5,319 nt of DNA from the NCBI GenBank assembly GCA_026400305.1, contig JAPLPI010000079.1:1-5319 (forward strand), written 5' to 3'. Shown here piece after piece: positions 1 to 5,319 of the stretch. A program made the position numbers and the translations under genes. Every line of letters begins with the position of its first letter. Positions within the stretch are counted from its first letter, which is position 1. The stretch comes from Alphaproteobacteria bacterium (lineage in GTDB: Bacteria > Pseudomonadota > Alphaproteobacteria > Micropepsales > Micropepsaceae). A model generated the notes under the pieces. The model saw nothing but the letters and a program-made list of their open reading frames with translations. It was not told the DNA's origin and made no database searches.

Positions 1-285
1 GCTCCGGTGAACGGCCTGACCGCCAGCCGCGAGCAGATCGTGGCCGGCATGGCGGCGACCAAGCGCTATGCCGCGCTGTCCGATGCCTATCAGCGCTGCA
101 TCCGCGATTTTGTTGCCGCCCTCCAATCCAGGGCTGAAGCGGACAAGCCTGTCGCATTGGCGCTGGTGACCATCGAAAACCATCGGATACTGGTGTCCGA
201 GAACAACAAGAAAAAGGCCAGGGACCGGATGAACGCTTCGATTATGGCCTTCAACGAATATGGCAGCGGATGTCCCGACCAATGA
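1..285 (+). CDS. small hypothetical protein, 5' partial
   Basis: I do not recognise this family and assign no function. The reading frame is open from the first base, so the gene most likely begins upstream. A GTG at 7 is the only early start codon inside the window; it has no room for a visible ribosome binding site. The 94 visible residues look mostly alpha-helical: a helix over about 8-24 (SREQIVAGMAATKRYAA), a second around Asp28 to Ala46, and a very polar Lys/Arg/Asn-rich helix over about 58-85. There are two cysteines, Cys33 in the segment AYQRC and Cys91 four residues from the end, which could pair if the protein is exported. Any signal peptide would lie off the left edge. The stop (283-285) overlaps the ATG of the propeller gene, implying cotranscription and coupled translation. 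Confidence 0.7.
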   Translation, partial: APVNGLTASREQIVAGMAATKRYAALSDAYQRCIRDFVAALQSRAEADKPVALALVTIENHRILVSENNKKKARDRMNASIMAFNEYGSGCPDQ

Positions 286-1424
286 TGCGATCAACAGCGC
301 TGGCGGCGTTTCTGCTGTTTCCCGCTGCCGCCAATGCCGGGCTGATGCTGTCGGCCAATGACGGCAAGCAGATCGTCAAGGGCGATCCCACGCCGCGCAC
401 GCCCGACAGCGTGGATGTGCTGGACATGGGACATTATCCGCCGCGCGTCATCGGCAGCGTGCATATTCCCGCCGCCATGATCGGATCGCCCAATGCCATC
501 GCGGTGGGCAAGGGTGAGAAGTTCGCCATAATCACCGCGGCGCAGAAATACGTGGATGCCGATCCGGAAAATCCCGCCCCCGACGACAAGGTGACGGTGA
601 TCGACCTGGCAGATCCCGCCCATCCCAGGTTCCTGCAGACGGTGCATGCGGGCCCCACGCCCGGCGGCATCACCATCAACCGCGCCGGGACCCTGGTGCT
701 GGTGGCGTCCAAGGGTGACGACGCCATTCATGTCTTCACCCTGAGTGGCAAGCACCTGACTCCCGCCGGCAAAGTGGACCTGGGCAAGGGCGCGGCGCCG
801 ACCGATGTCGTATTCGCGCCGGACGGCCGCAAAGCCTATGCCGTGGCCTGGGGCGCGAACAGGATCACGGAGTTGGGCATCGACGGCACGCATGTCATGC
901 GCTCGGGCAGGGACGTGGCGACCGGTATCAACCCTTATGGCGCCACCGTCACGCGGGATGGCAACTGGCTGCTCAACACCAATGTCGGCGGCGCGCTGGA
1001 CAGGAAGACGAGCGGCACCCTGACCATGATTGATCTGAAGTCCGGCATGCTGGCCCTGAACCTGGAGGTGGGCAAGGTGCCGGAGCATGTCGCCCTGTCG
1101 CCGGACGGTCGCCATGCTGCGCTGGTGCTGGCCAATGGCGCCTCCACGGTGAAGAGCGATCCCAAGTATGACGGTCTGGTCGGAATCATCCGCATCTATG
1201 CGGTGGGGCCGGGCACCTTGACCCCTGTGGCGCAGGCCGATTCCTGTCACTGGGCGCAAGGCCTGGCCTGGAGCGATGACGGCAGCTTGGTGTTGCAGCA
1301 ATGCGCCGCCGAACGCGCTATCCAGCTTTTCCGCTTTGACGGCAGCAGTCTCAAGCGCGACGATTCCGCTACATTGACGTTTGTATCCCGGCCCGGTTCG
1401 CTCTCTACCCAGCACAGCCGGTAG
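282..1424 (+). CDS. secreted YVTN/YncE-like beta-propeller protein
   Basis: A predicted periplasmic or secreted beta-propeller protein of 380 residues, the usual size for a seven-bladed YncE/lactonase-like fold. The N-terminus is a short Sec signal peptide (MMRSTALAAFLLFPAAANA, cut before Gly20). Blade signatures recur along the rest: a strand, a Pro-Asp-Gly or similar turn, a strand, then a variable loop. Examples are INRAGTLVLVASKGDDAIHVF, FAPDGRKAYAVAWGANRI, VTRDGNWLLNTNVGG, LSPDGRHAALVLANG and WSDDGSLVLQQCAAERAIQLF. Such folds serve as binding scaffolds or, in some relatives, lactonases; no catalytic set is recognisable, so I propose no enzyme activity. Cys322 and Cys341 in the last blades could form a disulfide. 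The ATG at 282 is chosen because it gives the classic ATGA overlap with the upstream stop; ATG at 270 (four extra residues) and 285 are alternatives, and none has a strong Shine-Dalgarno sequence. The lipocalin ribosome binding site starts inside its stop codon. Confidence 0.8.
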   Translation: MMRSTALAAFLLFPAAANAGLMLSANDGKQIVKGDPTPRTPDSVDVLDMGHYPPRVIGSVHIPAAMIGSPNAIAVGKGEKFAIITAAQKYVDADPENPAPDDKVTVIDLADPAHPRFLQTVHAGPTPGGITINRAGTLVLVASKGDDAIHVFTLSGKHLTPAGKVDLGKGAAPTDVVFAPDGRKAYAVAWGANRITELGIDGTHVMRSGRDVATGINPYGATVTRDGNWLLNTNVGGALDRKTSGTLTMIDLKSGMLALNLEVGKVPEHVALSPDGRHAALVLANGASTVKSDPKYDGLVGIIRIYAVGPGTLTPVAQADSCHWAQGLAWSDDGSLVLQQCAAERAIQLFRFDGSSLKRDDSATLTFVSRPGSLSTQHSR

Positions 1425-1428
1425 GAGA
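1423..1428 (+). promoter_or_regulatory. ribosome binding site of the lipocalin gene
   Basis: AGGAGA, a near-perfect Shine-Dalgarno sequence, lies four bases before the ATG at 1433. It starts inside the TAG stop of the propeller gene. It fixes the lipocalin start and shows that this gene can initiate independently although it sits directly behind its neighbour. Confidence 0.8.
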
Positions 1429-1432
1429 CAGC

Positions 1433-1972
1433 ATGAAAGCCGCCGCGACCCTGATGGCAATTCTGGCCATGACAAGCGCGGCGTTCGCTGTTGCGCCCAA
1501 GGCGCCGGAGCCGGCCAAACCGGTGGACGCCGCCAGCTTCTATGCCGGGCGCTGGTATGAGTTCGCGCGCACTCCCAAGAGCTTCAATGCCGGCTGCGTC
1601 GCTGGCGTTACCGATTACCAGGCCAAGGATGGCGGCATCACCGAACGTGACGCCTGTCACGCCAAGACGCCGGACGGAAAGGAAGAAGCCATTGCCGGCC
1701 CGCTGAAAATTCTCAATCCCGGCGCCAACACCAAGGTTGATGTCGCCTACCGGATTCTGGGCGGGCTGTTTCCCATCCACCGCGAATATTGGGTTCTGGA
1801 TCATGGCGATGACTGGTTCATGATCGCCAATCCCGACATGACCGAGGTCAATCTTTACAGCCGCCTGCCGCGTCCCGCCCAGGCCCTGATGGACAAGATG
1901 ACCAAGCAGATCAAGGACCTCGGCTATGCCGGGCCGCTGGAATTTCCCGCCCTGTCGGCCGCCAAGCCCTAG
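1433..1972 (+). CDS. Blc-type lipocalin with cleavable signal peptide
   Basis: A small beta-barrel protein of the bacterial lipocalin (Blc/apolipoprotein D-like) family, which binds lipids or other hydrophobic ligands in the envelope. The length, 179 residues, matches Blc (about 177). Residues 1-19 form a signal peptide (MKAAATLMAILAMTSAAFA). The first structural motif is at about 37-46: FYAGRWYEFA, with the invariant Gly39-x-Trp41. Downstream, YWVLDHGDDW (119-128) followed by NPDMTEVNLYSRLPRP (133-148) matches the Blc segment that ends in SRTP, and the C-terminal helix ALMDKMTKQIKDLGY follows. No cysteine lies at the cleavage site, so unlike E. coli Blc it does not look lipidated; a soluble periplasmic protein is expected. 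Cys55 and Cys75 may form a disulfide. A Pro/Ala/Lys-rich linker separates signal and barrel. The ligand is unknown. Family assignment is firm; the role is not. Confidence 0.9.
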   Translation: MKAAATLMAILAMTSAAFAVAPKAPEPAKPVDAASFYAGRWYEFARTPKSFNAGCVAGVTDYQAKDGGITERDACHAKTPDGKEEAIAGPLKILNPGANTKVDVAYRILGGLFPIHREYWVLDHGDDWFMIANPDMTEVNLYSRLPRPAQALMDKMTKQIKDLGYAGPLEFPALSAAKP

Positions 1973-1992
1973 GGCTGCGCGCATCGCGCGCC
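1973..1992 (+). terminator. GC-rich hairpin after the lipocalin gene (weak terminator candidate)
   Basis: Directly after the lipocalin stop, GGC(T)GCGCG and CGCGCGCC can pair around a CAT loop, giving an eight-base-pair stem with one bulged T. No run of T follows, so it does not meet the usual criterion for an intrinsic terminator. It may slow or partly end transcription, protect the upstream mRNA 3' end, or be chance in GC-rich DNA. Confidence 0.3.
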
Positions 1993-2054
1993 GCCATGTT
2001 GCCAGTCTTCCCCTTCTGTGTCTGAATTGAAAAAAGAGTCTGGGGGACTTGGAT
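1993..2054 (+). promoter_or_regulatory. leader of the dimethylformamidase-like gene, possible promoter
   Basis: This is the most AT-rich short stretch in the window, with a pyrimidine tract followed by TGAATTGAAAAAAG. A TTGCCA at 1999-2004 could serve as a -35 element, with TGAATT (2023-2028) 18 bases downstream as a poor -10. The match is weak and unproven. No clear operator or inverted repeat is visible here. Confidence 0.2.
2042..2047 (+). promoter_or_regulatory. ribosome binding site deciding the start at 2055
   Basis: GGGGGA lies seven bases before the ATG at 2055, a normal spacing. A TTG at 2049 would be only one base away from it, which is too close. The ATG is therefore the better start, giving 801 rather than 803 residues. 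Confidence 0.6.
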
Positions 2055-4460
2055 ATGACAAATATCACGCGTCGCACATCCATGCTGATGATGGGGGTGG
2101 CATCGGCTTTTGCCGCGCTGGCCCGGCTGCCCGCCATGGCGCTGACCAGCCTGACGGCACGGCCTCGCCGTCCGGTGACCGACGCGGACAAAGGCCATGT
2201 CCTGACCCTAGCGAAATCCAACAAGACCATCGTCGGCTATAGCGACCAGATCACGGTGCGGCCAGGCGAAACCATCACATTCCATGCCAGCACCTATGCG
2301 CCGGGCGACTACAAGGCCTCGCTGGTGCGGGTAATCAATGGCGACACGCTTTCCGGCGCCGGGCGTTTCCGCATGGATCCGGTGCCGGCCGATTTCGCCC
2401 GCAGCTATGCGGGCGGCGAGCAGAAGGTGTGGCCCGGTTCCTATGTCACCTTCGACCAGGCTTCACCGTCCGGTGTCACCAGCAGCGCCAAGGACTTCTC
2501 GGTGGTGGCGCTGGTCAAGCCGACCCTGCCGGGCAAGGGACCGCAATTCATCGCCTCGCAATGGGACAATACCAAAAAGCTTGGCTGGGCCATTGGCATA
2601 GACGAACGCGGCGAAGGTGCGCTGTGGGTGGGCCAGGGCGGCGGCAAGTATTTCAAGCTGCGCACCTCGCGCTATATCCAGCACGATCATTGGACCATGC
2701 TGGGGGCATCGTTCAATGCCGCGAGCGGCGAATGGCGCGTCTATGACGTGCTGCTGACCGATCCCAATTTTACCCTCGCCTCGACCAGCGATCCCTGGCA
2801 CTACATCTTCGGCACACGTCGTTTGGCGAAAGACTGGACCATCGCATCCGGTACGCCGATGCGGTTTGCCGCCGGCAGCGGCGAGATGATGGCCAATGGC
2901 CAGCCCGCGCCCTATGCGCTGTTCAATGGCCGCATCGACGGCGTGCGGATCTCCGGCAAGGTGCTGCATCCCACCGACATGATCCGCGTCGCCACCGCTA
3001 CGAAGCTGGATGAGGTCGCGGGCGATGACGTGCGCGGCTTCTGGGATTTTGGCCGCGGCATCGGCACCCTGACGGTCCACGACGCCACGCAAGCGGCATG
3101 GAACGGGCGCGGCGTGAACTGGCCGCAGCGCGCCATGAAGGGCTATCACTGGGCGTCCAGCAAGGACTGGCGCCAGCAGCCGGGCGAATTCTCCGCGATG
3201 TATTTCCGCGAGGATGATCTTCTGGATGCGGAATGGAATCCCAGCTTCACCTATACGGCGCCGGCCGGCCTGAAGAGCGGCATCTATGCGGTGCACCTGC
3301 AGCAGGGCAAGTCTGAGCATTATGTGCCCTTCTTCGTCGCCCCGCCCAAGGGTACCGCAACGGCGCCCACCGCCTTCCTGGTCCCCACCACCACCTATCT
3401 GGCCTACACCAATTGGACGCGCAATTTCGCCCAGCTGGAGCGTTATCCGGCCTTCCATTTCAATGCCGATGACATCGACTTTTTGATGCAGCATCCCGAA
3501 TTCGGGCGCGGCCTCTATGACCAGCATATCGACGGCACCCTGGTGACGCGCTCGTCCTGGCGCCGGCCGCTGCTGACGGTGACGTTCAAGACCTGGCTGC
3601 ACCTGATCAATTCCGACAGCCAGATCGTGGATTGGCTGGAATATGAGAATATGCCTTACGACATCATCACCGACGACCTGTTGCACAAGGAAGGTGCGGC
3701 GCTGCTGTCGCGCTACCGCACCGTGATCACCGGCCAGCATCCCGAATACCAGTCGCCGGAAATCTTTGCTGCGGTGAAGACGTATCTGGGGAGCGGTGGC
3801 CGCTTCATGTATCTGGGCGGCAACGGCTTCCAGAATCCGGCCGCCTGGCGCAATGACGGCATTCCCGCGGTCGAGCTGCGCCGCCTGAATGAAATCTATT
3901 GGACGCCGCAGAATTTCGAAGGCGAACGGCGCTTTGAGCTGAATGGCGTGGACAATCTGGAATGGGATCACACCTGGCTGACCCACAATCTGGGCCTGCG
4001 CTATGCGGGCACGACCTTCGGGTCGGGCAACACCTATTACAAGGTGCTGCCGGATTCGAAGAATCCGCGCGCCGCCTTCATCTTTGCCGGCGTGCATAAC
4101 GAGATCATCGGCGATTACGGTACCCATTTCGGCGGGGTGGCGGGCGATGAGTTCGACCGGGTGGATTATGACGCCGGCACGCCGCGCCATGCGCTGCACC
4201 TGGCCAAGTCGGAAGGCACCCCCATTCCGGTCTGGGCCAACGCGCAGCTGGCGGCGCAGATGCGCGATGACTATGACAACAAGAGCTATGCCTCACTGAC
4301 CTTCTTCGAGACGCCGTCCGGCGGGGCGGTGTTTTCGGTGGGCTCGATGGCGTATATCGGGGCGTTGAATCACAATAGCTTCAACAACGACATTGCGCGC
4401 ATCACCACCAATGTCCTGAAGCGCTTTTCCGATCCCAAGCCGTTCAAAGTGCCGGTCTAG
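2055..4460 (+). CDS. exported N,N-dimethylformamidase large-subunit family protein
   Basis: An 801-residue protein related to the large subunit (DmfA2, about 760 residues) of N,N-dimethylformamidase, the iron enzyme that hydrolyses dimethylformamide to dimethylamine and formate. Residues 1-29 look like a Tat signal: TRRTSMLM, a hydrophobic stretch, and cleavage after PAMA. Then come a beta-sandwich (about 58-105), a LamG/concanavalin-like domain (about 147-305, ending FNGRIDGVRISGKVL), a second beta-sandwich ending YVPFFVAPP, and a C-terminal amidotransferase-like domain (about 438-795). The last carries the family landmarks TYLAYTN (447-453), LYDQHIDG (487-494), WLEYENMPYDIITDDLLHKEG, TGQHPEYQSPE (559-569) and YLGGNGF (586-592). 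The known DMFase iron site is two Tyr and one Glu; Tyr448 or Tyr451, Tyr488 and Glu564 (in HPEY) are the likely equivalents by order and spacing, which is inference. No small-subunit gene adjoins it, and characterised DMFases are cytoplasmic, so the substrate may be another amide. The APC permease follows with a one-base overlap. Family is confident; activity is not. Confidence 0.88.
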   Translation: MTNITRRTSMLMMGVASAFAALARLPAMALTSLTARPRRPVTDADKGHVLTLAKSNKTIVGYSDQITVRPGETITFHASTYAPGDYKASLVRVINGDTLSGAGRFRMDPVPADFARSYAGGEQKVWPGSYVTFDQASPSGVTSSAKDFSVVALVKPTLPGKGPQFIASQWDNTKKLGWAIGIDERGEGALWVGQGGGKYFKLRTSRYIQHDHWTMLGASFNAASGEWRVYDVLLTDPNFTLASTSDPWHYIFGTRRLAKDWTIASGTPMRFAAGSGEMMANGQPAPYALFNGRIDGVRISGKVLHPTDMIRVATATKLDEVAGDDVRGFWDFGRGIGTLTVHDATQAAWNGRGVNWPQRAMKGYHWASSKDWRQQPGEFSAMYFREDDLLDAEWNPSFTYTAPAGLKSGIYAVHLQQGKSEHYVPFFVAPPKGTATAPTAFLVPTTTYLAYTNWTRNFAQLERYPAFHFNADDIDFLMQHPEFGRGLYDQHIDGTLVTRSSWRRPLLTVTFKTWLHLINSDSQIVDWLEYENMPYDIITDDLLHKEGAALLSRYRTVITGQHPEYQSPEIFAAVKTYLGSGGRFMYLGGNGFQNPAAWRNDGIPAVELRRLNEIYWTPQNFEGERRFELNGVDNLEWDHTWLTHNLGLRYAGTTFGSGNTYYKVLPDSKNPRAAFIFAGVHNEIIGDYGTHFGGVAGDEFDRVDYDAGTPRHALHLAKSEGTPIPVWANAQLAAQMRDDYDNKSYASLTFFETPSGGAVFSVGSMAYIGALNHNSFNNDIARITTNVLKRFSDPKPFKVPV

Positions 4461-5319
4461 TGACAGACACGTCCGCGCCCGCCCTCAAGGGCAATATCGG
4501 CCGCTTTCAGCTGTTCGCGTTCGGATTCGGTTCCATCATCGGTTCATCCTGGTGCGTGCTGGCGGGCAGCTGGATCGCGTCGGCCGGGCCCGGCGGCGCG
4601 GTGATCGGTTTCGCCCTGGGCGGCATCGTGGTCGCCTGCATCGGTGCCTGTTATGCCGAACTGACCTCGCGGCTTCCGGTGACGGGCGGCGAGTTCACCT
4701 TCGTGCTGCATGTCTTTGGCCGGGGGCTGGCTTTCTATGTCGGCTGGTTCATCGCCTTTGCCTGGATACTGGTGACGATTTTCGAAGGCCTTGCCATCGC
4801 CTGGTTGTTCGAGCGGCTGAACACCGGCGTGCCGGACGTGTCTTTGTACAATGCCGCCGGTACCACCGTCACCCGCAACCAGCTGATCATCGGCTGTATC
4901 GGCGCGCCCGCCATCGCGCTGCTGAATTACCGGGGGGGTCAGGTGCTGGCGCGCTTCCACAGCCTGCTTACCTACACCTTCATCGGCGTGGCGCTGGCGA
5001 TGGTGGCGCTTCTGCTGAGCCACGGTGTGCCCGCGAACTTAACGCCGCTGCTGCCCGCCCAGGGGCCGGTATGGTGGGAAGGCGCCGCGGCCATCTTCGC
5101 CAATTGTGCCTTCCTGCTGTGCGGCTTCCAGGCCGTCAGCCAGGTGGTGGAGGAAAAATCTGCCCGCCTGCCATTCTCCACCCTGTTCCGCATTTTGGTG
5201 CTGACCGTGGTCGCGGCCACTGGGTTTTACTGCGTGGTGGTGCTGGGCACGGCCATCATGATGCCCTGGGCGTCGCTGCCGCCCCATTCCCTTGCCTTTG
5301 TCGAGGTGTCGCGATTGCT
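4460..5319 (+). CDS. APC-superfamily amino acid permease, 3' partial
   Basis: The N-terminal 286 residues of an inner-membrane transporter of the amino acid-polyamine-organocation superfamily (AA_permease_2 type), probably a secondary importer of an amino acid or amine. The frame is open from GTG at 4460 to the window end; full members have about 12 membrane helices in 430-500 residues. TM1 (about 17-40) holds the broken-helix motif GFGSIIGSSWCVLAG, where APC proteins bind the substrate backbone. TM2 (46-66) is followed by the signature YAELTSRLPVTGGEF (65-79). Further helices lie at about 89-116, 140-157, 168-187, 207-228 (TM6, running into GFQAVSQVVEE) and 242-265. The GTG shares its G with the TAG stop of the dimethylformamidase-like gene (TAGTG), and no Shine-Dalgarno sequence is visible, so translation is probably coupled by re-initiation. 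The pairing suggests that it takes up what the neighbouring enzyme releases. Substrate is not readable from sequence. Confidence 0.85.
   Translation, partial: MTDTSAPALKGNIGRFQLFAFGFGSIIGSSWCVLAGSWIASAGPGGAVIGFALGGIVVACIGACYAELTSRLPVTGGEFTFVLHVFGRGLAFYVGWFIAFAWILVTIFEGLAIAWLFERLNTGVPDVSLYNAAGTTVTRNQLIIGCIGAPAIALLNYRGGQVLARFHSLLTYTFIGVALAMVALLLSHGVPANLTPLLPAQGPVWWEGAAAIFANCAFLLCGFQAVSQVVEEKSARLPFSTLFRILVLTVVAATGFYCVVVLGTAIMMPWASLPPHSLAFVEVSRL

Noticed and set aside
291..1475. Antisense open frame of 394 codons opposite the propeller gene
   Set aside because: It mirrors the sense gene's codon bias, its product is rich in His, Arg, Gly and Gln without any recognisable motif, and it covers a gene with a clear signal peptide and blade repeats.
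2049..2054. TTG at 2049 as start of the DMFase-like protein
   Set aside because: It is one base from the GGGGGA ribosome binding site, while the ATG at 2055 has normal spacing and is the stronger start codon.
2463..4199. Antisense open frame of 578 codons opposite the DMFase-like gene
   Set aside because: The sense strand has clear family motifs. The antisense product is low-complexity, rich in Arg, Gly, His, Ile and Ala, with no domain and no ribosome binding site. Long antisense frames are expected in GC-rich genes with G/C third positions.
4932..4938. Run of seven G in the permease gene, possible frameshift site
   Set aside because: The frame is continuous through it and the protein keeps helices and motifs on both sides (LLNYRGGQVLARF), so no frameshift is needed to explain the sequence.
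4544..5287. Minus-strand frames at the right end
   Set aside because: They lie opposite the APC permease, whose + strand frame is open for 286 codons with membrane helices and family signatures. The minus-strand products are low-complexity.
1..5319. Defence system, CRISPR array, transposon, integron or tRNA gene
   Set aside because: I found no direct repeat array, terminal inverted repeats, transposase or integrase motif, nuclease or ATPase motif, or cloverleaf. All the DNA is accounted for by envelope proteins, one enzyme and one transporter.

Overview
The window is 5.3 kb of GC-rich DNA. By eye, third codon positions are strongly G/C, and all supported genes lie on the + strand. Codon use, short intergenic gaps and the protein families suggest an alphaproteobacterium (Caulobacterales, Sphingomonadales or Rhizomicrobium-like). 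No rRNA, tRNA or housekeeping marker is present, so the lineage is an inference only. I see no mobile element, CRISPR array, integrase or RNA gene, and no stretch over 300 bases without a gene.

Left block (1-1972): three tightly packed genes. First is the 3' part of a small alpha-helical protein of unknown function. It overlaps by 4 bases (ATGA) a secreted YVTN/YncE-type beta-propeller protein. Eight bases after that comes a secreted Blc-type lipocalin with its own good ribosome binding site. The propeller and the lipocalin both carry Sec-type signal peptides, so the block looks like a small operon for envelope or periplasmic proteins.

Gap (1973-2054): 82 bases, starting with a GC-rich hairpin right after the lipocalin stop. 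The right-hand pair may therefore have its own promoter, but read-through is equally possible.

Right block (2055-5319): an approximately 800-residue protein that reads clearly as the large (DmfA2/beta) subunit of the N,N-dimethylformamidase family, followed by an APC-superfamily amino acid permease. The permease GTG start shares one base with the preceding TAG stop, and its gene runs off the window end. The dimethylformamidase-like protein has a Tat-like signal peptide, and no gene for the small subunit lies next to it. The characterised DMFases are cytoplasmic, two-subunit, mononuclear-iron enzymes. This looks like an exported, single-subunit relative coupled to an importer. My inference is a scavenging pair: an amide or N-acylated compound is cleaved outside the inner membrane and the amine or amino acid product is taken up by the permease. 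The substrate cannot be read from the sequence.
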